Positions 43,200-50,720 are shown, counted from the first letter of the stretch. The stretch is DNA of 64,000 bases from Peribacillus butanolivorans (GCF_001273755.1 NZ_LGYA01000005.1:533842-597841); one strand, 5' to 3'. The notes: generated by a model not told the origin, from the sequence alone. Numbers and translations are program-made.

Positions 43200-44357
43200 A
43201 TGTATAAATCGAAAAAGATTTTATTATTAGGTTCGGGTGAATTAGGTAAAGAGGTCATTCTTGAAGCACAGCGTCTTGGTGTAGAGACCGTTGCCGTAGA
43301 CCGCTATGAACAGGCACCTGCAATGCAAGTTGCTCATCGAAGTTATGTCATCGATATGCTGGATGCGAATCAGCTTAGGGAAATTGTTGAAAAAGAACAA
43401 CCCGATTTAATTGTGCCGGAAATTGAGGCTATTGCCACATCTGAATTAATCAAATTAGAGGATGAGGGCTTTCATGTCATTCCAACAGCAAGAGCGGCTA
43501 AGTTAACAATGGATCGTGAAGGAATTAGAAGGTTGGCTTCTGAAACACTAGAGCTTCCAACTGCTGCTTACCAATTTGCTGATACATATGAAGAATTTGT
43601 CCAAGCTGCCAAAGAGATTGGGTTTCCTAATGTCGTAAAACCGCTAATGAGTTCTTCAGGGAAAGGGCAAAGTGTCTGCCGTACGGAAGATGATCTTGAA
43701 GAATGTTGGAAAATTGCGATGGAAGGCGGCCGGGTTCAAAATGGACGAGTGATAATTGAAGAATTTATTCGTTTTGATTCAGAAATCACGCTCCTTACTG
43801 TTCGTGCAGTAAATGGAACGATGTTTTGTGCTCCAATCGGTCATATTCAGCAGGGTGGGGACTATATTGAATCTTGGCAACCTCATAATATGACAGAAGC
43901 ACAAATCGTAGAGGCGAAAAGAATTGCCCAGGCCATTACAGATGAACTTGGAGGATACGGATTATTTGGGGTAGAACTTTTCCTATCTGGAGATAAAGTC
44001 TATTTCAGTGAAGTTTCTCCACGCCCGCATGATACAGGGCTAGTGACATTAGCTACCCAAAATTTATCGGAGTTTGCCCTGCATGTACGAGCAATTCTAG
44101 GGTTTCCAATTCCAGAAATCACGCTGATTTCTCCAGGAGCCAGCCGTCCGTTAAAAGCGCCAGTCGAGTTATCGGAATATTCTATAGTTGGTGTTGAACA
44201 AGCCTTGGCTTTGCCGAATACACAAGTGCGCGTCTTTGGAAAACCGGTCACGAAGGTTGGTAGAAGGGTAGCTGTTGCTTTATCTTCCGCCGATTCAGTC
44301 GAAATTGCGCGAGTGAATGCAGCCCGTGCTTTGGAATATTTGAAGGTAGAGAAGTAA
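43200..44357 (+). CDS. purT: Formate-dependent phosphoribosylglycinamide formyltransferase
   Basis: A 385-aa ATP-grasp enzyme that formylates GAR using formate and ATP, an alternative to PurN in purine synthesis. It opens with ILLLGSGELGKEVILEAQRLG, has the EAIAT motif in the N-terminal domain, the ATP lid MSSSGKGQS, the metal/substrate site ELFLSGDKVYFSEVSPRPHDTG, and ends within the PurT C-terminal domain. B. subtilis PurT has 384 aa. GAGGGGGAGAG before ATG. Upstream PurR-type boxes suggest repression by adenine supply. The terminator region downstream is duplicated around an inserted repeat. Confidence 0.96.
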   Translation: MYKSKKILLLGSGELGKEVILEAQRLGVETVAVDRYEQAPAMQVAHRSYVIDMLDANQLREIVEKEQPDLIVPEIEAIATSELIKLEDEGFHVIPTARAAKLTMDREGIRRLASETLELPTAAYQFADTYEEFVQAAKEIGFPNVVKPLMSSSGKGQSVCRTEDDLEECWKIAMEGGRVQNGRVIIEEFIRFDSEITLLTVRAVNGTMFCAPIGHIQQGGDYIESWQPHNMTEAQIVEAKRIAQAITDELGGYGLFGVELFLSGDKVYFSEVSPRPHDTGLVTLATQNLSEFALHVRAILGFPIPEITLISPGASRPLKAPVELSEYSIVGVEQALALPNTQVRVFGKPVTKVGRRVAVALSSADSVEIARVNAARALEYLKVEK

Positions 44358-44363
44358 TATTAA

Positions 44364-44387
44364 AAAGCGCTCTGGAATAGAGCGCTT
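44364..44387 (+). terminator. purT terminator hairpin, first copy without T-run
   Basis: AGCGCTCT GGAAT AGAGCGCT hairpin after the purT stop, followed by CAGACTG, not by T. The same 24 bases occur again at 44652-44675 with a full T-run. Confidence 0.75.
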
Positions 44388-44651
44388 CAGACTGTAGACA
44401 AACTCGATGGAAATCGAGTTTGTCTACAGTTTTTTTTAAGGGTTTTAAAAATTCGAACGTTGATTTCCACTCCAGGCACTCGCTTTCCGCGGGCGGTCCG
44501 GGAGCCTCCTCGGCGCCTTTGCGCCTGTGGGGTCTCCCTTGGACGCGCTTTTCCCGCAGGAGTCTCGCACCTTCCGTTCCAATCAACTTTGTTTTAACAA
44601 TTAAATTTAACCGCTTTTGCCTACAGTCTTTTTTGTTTTAAATATAGGAGT
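44388..44651. repeat. Inserted repeat element between duplicated terminator copies
   Basis: 264 bases lie between two perfect 24-base direct repeats. The outer ends carry inverted AGACTGTAGAC (44389-44399) and GCCTACAGTCT (44619-44629). Inside is a GC-rich block 44459-44587 with inverted termini GTTGATT and AATCAAC, of a kind I know as a widespread intergenic repeat in Bacillaceae. No protein is encoded. Confidence 0.75.
44392..44437 (+). terminator. Strong hairpin with T-run inside the repeat element
   Basis: CTGTAGACAAACTCGAT pairs perfectly over 17 bases with its complement at 44413-44429, loop GGAA, followed by eight T. It should now terminate purT. Confidence 0.92.
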
Positions 44652-44682
44652 AAAGCGCTCTGGAATAGAGCGCTTTTTTTTA
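44652..44682 (+). terminator. purT-type terminator, second copy with T-run
   Basis: Same AGCGCTCT/AGAGCGCT hairpin as at 44364, here followed by eight T. Confidence 0.85.
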
Positions 44683-44710
44683 CTTTAGACATGATTGTCC
44701 ATCTCCATGG

Positions 44711-44940
44711 TTAATCCATAATCAAGCTGCCATCCGCAACTAAGTTCGACCAGTCACAACCCGGCTTCAGGGGGATGTGAAGAATAACACAGCATCGGCT
44801 GCCTTTTCAGTGGCAGTCACTTTTTGGAGTGGAGTACTTTCTCTTATCATCTGGAAAACTTCATCTGAAGTAGCAGAACTGGCATCCGTATATTGAAGCT
44901 GTCCACCTGGAACTATATTACGATGACTCCGTCTTTTCCT
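44711..44940 (-). pseudogene. C-terminal remnant of a short-chain dehydrogenase gene
   Basis: On the minus strand the DNA encodes IVPGGQLQYTDASSATSDEV then FQMIRESTPLQKVTATEKAA and DAVLFFTSP, followed after a frameshift by NLVADGSLIMD and TAA at 44711. This is the end pattern of 3-oxoacyl-ACP reductase-like SDR proteins (TPLQKV..., G.NLV.DGG...). The Rossmann half is gone and frames are broken near 44775 and 44930. Confidence 0.6.
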
Positions 44941-44959
44941 AATTTGTATTTACCCTGTC

Positions 44960-45009
44960 TTAACAATTAAACCGCTACATTTTTACATTTCCTTGACATT
45001 AGGTTCATC
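44960..45009 (+). promoter_or_regulatory. PhoP (Pho) box of the alkaline phosphatase gene
   Basis: TT-ACA-type hexamers lie at 11-base steps: TTAACA 44960, TTTACA 44982, TTGACA 44993, TTCATC 45004 (the step at 44971 is degenerate). This is the phased direct repeat bound by PhoP. TATAGT at 45019-45024 is a fitting -10. Confidence 0.72.
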
Positions 45010-45064
45010 TTCTTCCCTTATAGTTTAATTAAATATACGAACTAATTTATGGGAGGTCATTTTT

Positions 45065-46438
45065 TTGAAGAGTAAATTGAGTAAAAGATTTTTGCCTATT
45101 ACCCTCGTTTCTGCCTTAGCAATTGGAAGTTTAACATGGTCCACAACTAATGAAGATGCGTTGGCAAAGGAAAAATCACAGAAATCACCTGAAATTAGAA
45201 ACGTCATTTTCTTGATAGGTGACGGCATGGGTGTTTCCTATACCTCCGCTTACAGGTATTTAAAAGATAATCCTTCTACTTCAGTTGCAGAAAGAACAGA
45301 GTTTGATAAATACTTGGTTGGTCAGCAGATGACATACCCTGAGGATTCTGCACAAAACATAACGGATTCAGCTTCAGCAGCAACGGCGATGTCTGCCGGT
45401 GTGAAAACCTATAACGCTGCAATCGCTGTTGATAATGATAAATCCGAGGTCAAAACGGTGTTGGAAGCTGCAAAAGAAAGAGGAAAAGCGACTGGACTTG
45501 TTGCGACTTCGGAAATCACTCATGCCACACCAGCCTCTTTTGGTGCACATGATGAAAGCCGGAAAAACATGAATTCTATTGCAGATGATTATTATAAGGA
45601 ATTAATTAATGGCAAACATAAAATTGACGTCCTGCTAGGTGGTGGGAAATCCAATTTTGTCCGACCGGATATTGATTTGACGAAAGCCTTCAAAAAAGAT
45701 GGCTATAGTTATGTAACCGATAAAAATCAAATGTTAAAGGATACAAATAAACAGGTTCTTGGTTTGTTTGCTCCAGAAGGACTTCCGAAAATGATTGATC
45801 GTCCAAACGAAACTCCTTCTTTGAAAGACATGACAAATTCAGCCATTCAGCGTTTAAACAAAGATAAAGATGGGTTCTTCTTGATGGTTGAAGGAAGCCA
45901 AGTCGATTGGGCTGGACATGACAATGACATTGTAGGTGCGATGAGTGAAATGGAGGACTTTGAAAAAGCATACAAAGCCGCCATTGAATTTGCGAAGAAA
46001 GACAAGCATACCTTGGTAGTGGCGACTGCTGACCATTCTACTGGAGGATTCTCGATTGGAGCAAAGGGTATTTATAACTGGTTCGGTGAACCGATTAAGG
46101 CTGCTAAACGTACACCTGACTTTATGGCTGATGCGATCGTAAAAGGCGCAGATGTAGAAAAGACGTTAAAACAATATATCGATCAAAATAAAGTCAAGCT
46201 AACTAACGATGAAATCAAAACGGTTTCAGATGCGGCTAAAACAAAAAATGTGACGAACATCGACAACGCTATAGAAGCAATATTTGATAATCGGACTAAT
46301 ACCGCTTGGACAACTGGAGGTCATACAGGTGAAGATGTACCGGTCTATGCATACGGTCCATATAAAGAGCGCTTTGCCGGCCAGGTTGATAATACGGACC
46401 AAGCTAAGATCATCTTTGATCTATTAAAGAAAAGGTAA
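45065..46438 (+). CDS. phoA: Secreted alkaline phosphatase
   Basis: A 457-aa exported alkaline phosphatase (B. subtilis PhoA/PhoB are about 460 aa). Signal peptide residues 1-36 ends near EDALAKE. Metal and active-site motifs: FLIGDGMG (Asp ligand), the nucleophile Ser in NITDSASAATAM, HATPASF, DWAGHDND, ATADHSTGG and TTGGHTGEDVPVYAYG with the last His ligand. It frees phosphate from esters outside the cell using two zinc and one magnesium. Start TTG after GGGAGG. A phased Pho box upstream points to induction by phosphate starvation. A second secreted protein gene follows 20 bases later. Confidence 0.96.
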   Translation: MKSKLSKRFLPITLVSALAIGSLTWSTTNEDALAKEKSQKSPEIRNVIFLIGDGMGVSYTSAYRYLKDNPSTSVAERTEFDKYLVGQQMTYPEDSAQNITDSASAATAMSAGVKTYNAAIAVDNDKSEVKTVLEAAKERGKATGLVATSEITHATPASFGAHDESRKNMNSIADDYYKELINGKHKIDVLLGGGKSNFVRPDIDLTKAFKKDGYSYVTDKNQMLKDTNKQVLGLFAPEGLPKMIDRPNETPSLKDMTNSAIQRLNKDKDGFFLMVEGSQVDWAGHDNDIVGAMSEMEDFEKAYKAAIEFAKKDKHTLVVATADHSTGGFSIGAKGIYNWFGEPIKAAKRTPDFMADAIVKGADVEKTLKQYIDQNKVKLTNDEIKTVSDAAKTKNVTNIDNAIEAIFDNRTNTAWTTGGHTGEDVPVYAYGPYKERFAGQVDNTDQAKIIFDLLKKR

Positions 46439-46458
46439 TGAATTCTGGGAGGGATTCC

Positions 46459-47103
46459 ATGAACAAACTAATTATTGGTGCCCTTTTATTAACCACATTT
46501 GGTGCGCTTAACACTCAACCGGCTTTTGACGAACAAAAAGGGAAAGAAAAAACAGAGGAAGTTGCCCAGCCATTGGTGAAAAAGGATGTCTATGTTCCGA
46601 ATCCACAGCTTCCTGATGATATGAACCTGAACCAAATCGGCCAAACAGTTTCCGATGCAAAAGGTGAACTTACACTAAAGGCCTACGATAAGTCAAATGA
46701 GTCTGTAAAGGTCGGTCCGATTGAGGTAGTAATCAAAGATATGAAAGTGATGCATGCCTTCCCGGATTACAGTATGATTGATTTCTTTCATGGATACACA
46801 CATGATGACGAATTCGATATCGTAAAAGTGAATGTTGAAATCAAAAACACTTCAGATAAAAACGTTATGTTTTCCCCGGTGGCTTTTCTGGAAACTAACA
46901 CTGGGAAACATATGACATGGGAAGATGACATCTACTTAGAAGAGCTGAACGGGGAAATAGAAGGAAATGGTTCAAAGCAGGGGAACATTGGTTTTATTCT
47001 AAGTGCTAAAGATGCGAAGGAAATATCCTTTATGACAAGTGATGCAGTTGATAGTGAAGGGGAGGTCCTTTCAAAAGGTAAGTCCATGGAATTTTCTTTT
47101 TAA
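46459..47103 (+). CDS. Secreted DUF4352-like protein
   Basis: A 214-aa exported protein. Signal peptide residues 1-23 (MNKLIIGALLLTTFGALNT) without a lipobox Cys, then a charged linker, then an immunoglobulin-like beta domain with VVIKDMKVMHAF, VKVNVEIKNTSDKNVMFSP and LSAKDAKEISF, the layout of DUF4352 domains. ATG 46459 follows GGGAGGG. It is 20 bases after phoA and has no promoter of its own visible, so it belongs to the phosphate-starvation operon. Role unknown; perhaps it binds a substrate or protects the phosphatase. Confidence 0.78.
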   Translation: MNKLIIGALLLTTFGALNTQPAFDEQKGKEKTEEVAQPLVKKDVYVPNPQLPDDMNLNQIGQTVSDAKGELTLKAYDKSNESVKVGPIEVVIKDMKVMHAFPDYSMIDFFHGYTHDDEFDIVKVNVEIKNTSDKNVMFSPVAFLETNTGKHMTWEDDIYLEELNGEIEGNGSKQGNIGFILSAKDAKEISFMTSDAVDSEGEVLSKGKSMEFSF

Positions 47104-47211
47104 TAATAGTGGTGTATGAATGCCTTGCAAAAATCAAATACTAGTACATGTGATAGGGATGACCTATCGCATGTACAGAATATCCAAATCCTATTGCTGA
47201 GGTGATACAGA

Positions 47212-47364
47212 ATGAGTTATAAAGGTCAATTAGATCCACATTCTCAAAAGTTTCACCATAATTGGACAAGACCTAAGCGTTCAAATACTCAAGTAAATGG
47301 CCATACGGTAGAATCACAAACAAACATTAAACTAAAAAGTAATGCAAAGGCTCACAAGTGGTAA
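47212..47364 (+). CDS. YpzG-like small protein
   Basis: A 50-aa protein below common length limits. GAGGTG lies seven bases before ATG 47212. The sequence MSYKGQLDPHSQKFHHNW followed by TRPKRSNTQVNGHT is the pattern of the YpzG-like family of Bacillaceae (function unknown, linked to spores). The tail is basic and ends KAHKW. Its own terminator follows. Confidence 0.75.
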   Translation: MSYKGQLDPHSQKFHHNWTRPKRSNTQVNGHTVESQTNIKLKSNAKAHKW

Positions 47365-47378
47365 CGGATATTTCTGAT

Positions 47379-47413
47379 AAAGAAGGAGACTCTTAACGGG
47401 TCTTCTTCTTTAT
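47379..47413 (+). terminator. Terminator of the YpzG-like gene
   Basis: AAAGAAGGAGAC pairs with GTCTTCTTCTTT around TCTTAACGG. Confidence 0.75.
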
Positions 47414-47439
47414 ATGTTGGGGTAAAGTATACATAGGAC

Positions 47440-47694
47440 CGTGATATAGGTTTTTAATATATGTGTTCTTTCGCTGATTTCCATGATTGCAATCTATATC
47501 GCTTATAAACGTTCAAATAAGGCATGCATGGCTTTTCCTTCATAATTATGATAACATTTACCTTTAGGAATAAAGCAAAGCCGGGCCGTAAGTTTGCAGG
47601 CGTTGACACAGGGCGCAGCAATTTTGGTTTTGTGCATATTAACCATCAAAGGGTAAACAGGCCCAATGTTGGAAGTTTTACCTTACACAAATAG
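47440..47694 (+). pseudogene. Frameshifted small protein remnant
   Basis: One frame (about 47467-47544) reads VLSLISMIAIYIAYKRSNKA, a membrane helix with a basic end. A second frame, open from ATG 47524, reads KAKPGRKFAGVDTGRSNF then GFVHINHQRVNRPNVGS and stops at 47694. Joined by a frameshift near 47540 they would make one small membrane protein with a basic tail. No ribosome site is visible. Family not recognised. Confidence 0.35.
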
Positions 47695-47709
47695 AGGACG
47701 TGATTTTTA

Positions 47710-48084
47710 ATGATAAATATTGAGATCCCTGCAGCGGATATAAGCATTAAACAAAGGAAACAAGTAATAGAGGGAGACGAAGCGATCATCCCAGAAATTT
47801 ACGGGTTCATTGATTTTCATTTAATTCCCCGTGATAAAGGCGGCATCATCATGTTTTATAACGAAAATGATGAGTTGATTTTTGTCGGTAAAGCACGTAA
47901 ATTAAGACAAAGAGTCAAAAAACATTTCGAGGATAATGTTTCTCCAATTAAGTTACACCGTAATGAAGTCAAAAAAATTGACATTCTTGTTGTAGAAGAC
48001 GCAATGGAACGTGAAATCTATGAAACGTACATGATCAACAAACTTCATGCAAAATACAATATCGACAAAGTGTTTTATAAATAA
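47710..48084 (+). CDS. GIY-YIG nuclease domain protein
   Basis: A 124-aa protein with one GIY-YIG domain from about residue 40: GGIIMFYNENDELIFVGKARKLRQRVKKHF, where the first motif is altered from GIY to GII and the second is FVGKA as in UvrC N-terminal domains, and EREIYETYMINKLHAKYN supplies the catalytic Glu and Asn. Similar lone domains (YurQ-like) occur in Bacillus; target unknown. The loss of the Tyr in the first motif is notable and could reduce activity. Start ATG after AGAGGACG. Terminator follows. Confidence 0.85.
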   Translation: MINIEIPAADISIKQRKQVIEGDEAIIPEIYGFIDFHLIPRDKGGIIMFYNENDELIFVGKARKLRQRVKKHFEDNVSPIKLHRNEVKKIDILVVEDAMEREIYETYMINKLHAKYNIDKVFYK

Positions 48085-48100
48085 TAAGAATCAACTATGA

Positions 48101-48132
48101 AAAGCTGACTGCCTATGCAATCAGCTTTTTTT
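48101..48132 (+). terminator. Terminator of the GIY-YIG gene
   Basis: AAAGCTGA pairs with TCAGCTTT around CTGCCTATGCAA, then T-run. Confidence 0.85.
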
Positions 48133-48165
48133 GTTACATCTAAAGTACAAAAATAAGTCCGTACA

Positions 48166-48193
48166 TTTACAGTTGCTTGATGTTAGGTTAACA
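48166..48193 (+). promoter_or_regulatory. Second Pho box
   Basis: TTTACA 48166, TTGATG 48177 and TTAACA 48188 at exact 11-base steps, with a TTAGG spacer also present in the phoA Pho box. TATATT at 48203-48208 is a likely -10. Confidence 0.65.
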
Positions 48194-48242
48194 TTGTTGG
48201 TTTATATTTAAAGTATTCCAATACATTTTCAGGAGGTTGCTA

Positions 48243-48413
48243 TTGAAGAAAATACTTTGTAAAAAGGTGTTAGTTATCTCGGTAGGGACAGTGATTGCCT
48301 TTGGGAATTTAACGTGGTCCGTGTCACAAGCTTCTAAACTGGCGAAACAACGAGAGATTGAATCTTTTGAACAAGAGACAGTAAAATCTTCAGAGTTGGA
48401 AATGGCGGAATAA
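48243..48413 (+). CDS. Small exported peptide derived from a phosphatase leader, 56 aa
   Basis: TTG 48243 follows AGGAGG with good spacing. The 56 residues are a signal peptide (MKKILCKKVLVISVGTVIAF, then GNLTWSVSQA) and a charged tail of about 26 residues. Leader positions such as LTWS and the following LAK match the start of the phosphatase at 45065 (SLTWS, ALAK), and the promoter matches too. So this is a duplicated phoA 5' end cut short by a stop. It can still be made and exported in phosphate starvation. Function, if any, is unknown. Confidence 0.6.
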   Translation: MKKILCKKVLVISVGTVIAFGNLTWSVSQASKLAKQREIESFEQETVKSSELEMAE

Positions 48414-48578
48414 GAACATAATCCAATAAAATATTGGATATGAGAGTACAATTAACTAAAAAAAGCACTGGAGGTTCTTTACACATGCTTATGTGTAATT
48501 GGGTCTCCATTTATTTTTGTTTTTATTTTTATGATTCTTATACTGAAAATGAAATCAATAAATATTTTGAAAAAAACT

Positions 48579-48607
48579 TGCAAATAGTAATGATTACGTT
48601 TTATTAT
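48579..48607 (+). promoter_or_regulatory. Promoter with Zur box 1
   Basis: TTGCAA (48579-48584) and TATTAT (48602-48607) at 17-base spacing. The spacer holds TAGTAATGATTACGT (48585-48599), 13 of 15 matches to the Zur box TCGTAATNATTACGA. Repression in zinc-replete cells is expected. Confidence 0.7.
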
Positions 48608-48648
48608 AAGGGGGTGGATTTAAACAGAAAGTAATTCCATAGTATAAA

Positions 48649-48663
48649 TCGTAATGATTTTGA
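48649..48663. promoter_or_regulatory. Zur box 2
   Basis: TCGTAATGATTTTGA, 13 of 15 matches to the Zur consensus and with AAA/TTT flanks, 48 bases before the GTPase ATG. Confidence 0.65.
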
Positions 48664-48710
48664 TTTGTGAATGGATTTAAAATGCAGATATGTTTAAGGA
48701 GTGTTTGTGA

Positions 48711-49904
48711 ATGAGAAATAAGAAAATCCCCGTTACGGTTTTAAGTGGATACCTTGGTGCGGGAAAGACGACGCTGCTGAATCATATCCTTGAAAATCGA
48801 GAGAATCTGAAGGTTGCGGTCATCGTCAATGATATGAGTGAGGTCAATATTGATGCGTCCCTTGTCAAACAGGGAGGGTTTACTCGGACAGATGAAAAGT
48901 TGGTGGAAATGCAGAACGGTTGCATTTGCTGTACACTTCGTGAGGATTTAATGATTGAAGTTGAAAAGCTGTCCACAAAAGGTAATATCGACTATATTGT
49001 GATTGAATCGACTGGTATCAGTGAACCCGTTCCAGTCGCTCAAACCTTCACGTATGTTGATGAAAACGTGGGAATTGATTTATCAAAATTTTGTCGGCTC
49101 GATACGATGGTTACCGTTGTTGATGCGAAGAACTTTTGGCAGGATTACGCTTCAGGGGAAACTCTTATTGATCGAATGCAGGCAACCGATGAGGCCGATC
49201 AGAGGGAAGTGGTTGATCTATTGATTGACCAAATAGAGTTCGCTAATGTGATTCTTTTAAATAAAATCGATTTAATGAAAGCAGAAGAAGTTGCGGAATT
49301 GAACGCGGTTCTTCAAAAAATAAATCCTGATGCGCGGATCATTGAAACGAGTCATTCCCAGGTGCCGCTAAAAGAAGTCATGAACACCCAGCTGTTCGAT
49401 TTTGAAAAGGCAAGCCAAGGAGCAGGCTGGATAAAGGAATTAAATGAAGAGCATATTCCAGAAACCGAAGAATATGGAATAGCCTCCTTCGTTTACAGAA
49501 GGAAAAAGCCATTTCATCCATCGCGGCTGATGACGTGGTTAGAAAGTTGGCCGGTGGAAGTGGTGCGGGCAAAGGGTTTCCTTTGGTTGGCAACGAGAAA
49601 TGATACAGCAGGCCTGCTATCACAGGCTGGACCGTCATTAATGATCCAGGGAGCAGGTAAATGGATTGCAGCTTATCCTAAAGATGAACAACAGCAGATA
49701 TTGCAGGATGAACCTGAATTGTTGAAAAGCTGGGATGATCTTTACGGAGACCGGATGACGGAACTAGTGATGATTGGCATTCAAATGAATCAACAGGAAA
49801 TCGAAAATGAATTAGATCAATGCTTATTGACGGAAATAGAGTTGCAGCAGGATTGGTCTCTGTATGAAGATCCATTACCTGCCTTTACGGAAATAGTTCA
49901 TTAA
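48711..49904 (+). CDS. zagA: COG0523 GTPase, zinc metallochaperone (ZagA/YciC)
   Basis: A 397-aa G3E GTPase. P-loop SGYLGAGKTT (residues 12-21), the zinc-binding motif GCICC (Cys71, 73, 74), Walker B region IVIESTGISEP, and the NKID guanine motif; a CobW C-terminal domain follows from about residue 265. B. subtilis YciC (ZagA) delivers zinc to essential enzymes under zinc starvation. Two Zur boxes precede it, as in B. subtilis yciC. It heads a block with zinc-independent ribosomal protein genes. AAGGAG-like GGAG site before ATG. Confidence 0.93.
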   Translation: MRNKKIPVTVLSGYLGAGKTTLLNHILENRENLKVAVIVNDMSEVNIDASLVKQGGFTRTDEKLVEMQNGCICCTLREDLMIEVEKLSTKGNIDYIVIESTGISEPVPVAQTFTYVDENVGIDLSKFCRLDTMVTVVDAKNFWQDYASGETLIDRMQATDEADQREVVDLLIDQIEFANVILLNKIDLMKAEEVAELNAVLQKINPDARIIETSHSQVPLKEVMNTQLFDFEKASQGAGWIKELNEEHIPETEEYGIASFVYRRKKPFHPSRLMTWLESWPVEVVRAKGFLWLATRNDTAGLLSQAGPSLMIQGAGKWIAAYPKDEQQQILQDEPELLKSWDDLYGDRMTELVMIGIQMNQQEIENELDQCLLTEIELQQDWSLYEDPLPAFTEIVH

Positions 49905-49928
49905 AAAACTAAATAGGAGGAAACAAAG

Positions 49929-50078
49929 ATGAGAGTAAACATCACTTTAGCATGCACAGAAACAGGGGACCGAAATTATATCACAACGAAAAACAAGCGG
50001 AATAACCCGGATCGCATTGAATTGAAAAAGTACTGCCCGCGTTTAAAGAAACACACGCTTCACCGTGAAACGAAGTAA
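49929..50078 (+). CDS. rpmGC: Zinc-independent ribosomal protein L33 (C- form)
   Basis: A 49-aa L33: MRVNITLACTETGDRNYITT, then RNNPDRIELKKYCPRLKKHT. In the zinc form the motifs are CxxC and CxxC; here CTET and CPRL keep only the first Cys of each pair, so no zinc can be bound. Such copies replace the zinc form in starvation and free zinc from ribosomes. AGGAGG lies ten bases before ATG; the gene is 24 bases after the zagA stop, so one transcript from the Zur promoter is likely. Confidence 0.93.
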   Translation: MRVNITLACTETGDRNYITTKNKRNNPDRIELKKYCPRLKKHTLHRETK

Positions 50079-50092
50079 TTTTGAATTTTAAA

Positions 50093-50107
50093 TCGTAATG
50101 ATTATGT
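50093..50107. promoter_or_regulatory. Zur box 3
   Basis: TCGTAATGATTATGT, 13 of 15 matches to the Zur consensus, between rpmGC and rpsN2. It suggests a separate Zur-controlled promoter for rpsN2. Confidence 0.65.
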
Positions 50108-50206
50108 TTTATGAAGAAAGATAGGTAGCGGAAAGAATCGTGAACAGTTTATAGAATTATATAACCTAAATAACATTCTCTATATTTTAATAAAGGAGAG
50201 ATTCAA

Positions 50207-50476
50207 ATGGCCAAAAAATCTAAAGTAGTAAAAGCACAAAAACAGTTGGCGATGGTAGAAAAATATGCAGAAATCCGAAGGGAACTGAAAGAGAAAGGGG
50301 ACTTTGATGCATTGGCCAAACTCCCACGAGACTCTTCACCAACACGTGTTCACAATCGTTGTGGAGTAACAGGAAGACCGCGTGGGTATATGCGCAAATT
50401 TAACATGTCACGTATTGTTTTTCGAGACCTCGCTCATAAAGGACATTTACCTGGTGTCAAAAAGGCAAGCTGGTAA
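50207..50476 (+). CDS. rpsN2: Zinc-independent ribosomal protein S14
   Basis: An 89-aa S14 of the long, zinc-free type: MAKKSKVVKAQKQLAMVEKY, RRELKEKGDFDALAKLPRDS, then the S14 signature NRCGVTGRPRGYMRKF. The zinc form is 61 aa with CxxC motifs, which are absent here. It takes over 30S assembly when zinc is scarce. AAAGGAGAG precedes ATG, and a Zur box lies 100 bases upstream. Confidence 0.95.
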   Translation: MAKKSKVVKAQKQLAMVEKYAEIRRELKEKGDFDALAKLPRDSSPTRVHNRCGVTGRPRGYMRKFNMSRIVFRDLAHKGHLPGVKKASW

Positions 50477-50497
50477 TAACGGGGATAAAAGCAAAGG

Positions 50498-50524
50498 TGA
50501 TTCAGGGGTAGGTTCCCTTGAATC
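50498..50524 (+). terminator. Hairpin after rpsN2
   Basis: TGATTCAGGGG pairs with CCCTTGAATCA (one G-T pair); the T content after it is low. Confidence 0.6.
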
Positions 50525-50720
50525 ATCATTATTCGTAATAGTCATCACACCATTTTTTTTAGTTCATTGAATCCTGTATCGAATGTTCCTGGATGTGGTG
50601 GCTTCTTGTACGCAAAACTTCTGCTTACATCGTTTGGACAATGGCTTCAAATATTAAGAGATTTCCTTTTCCTTTGGTTCTTCATATAATTGAAGAATCA
50701 TAGGGAAGAAGGAATGAGTA

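Noticed and set aside
44248..44641. Open frames on both strands in the purT tail and GC-rich repeat
   Set aside because: They arise from the GC-rich repeat and cross two terminators; Arg/Pro/Ser-rich translations are typical of such non-coding DNA.
48434..48634. Open frame of 66 codons before zagA
   Set aside because: It runs straight through the TTGCAA/TATTAT promoter and Zur box 1, has no ribosome site and an odd composition.
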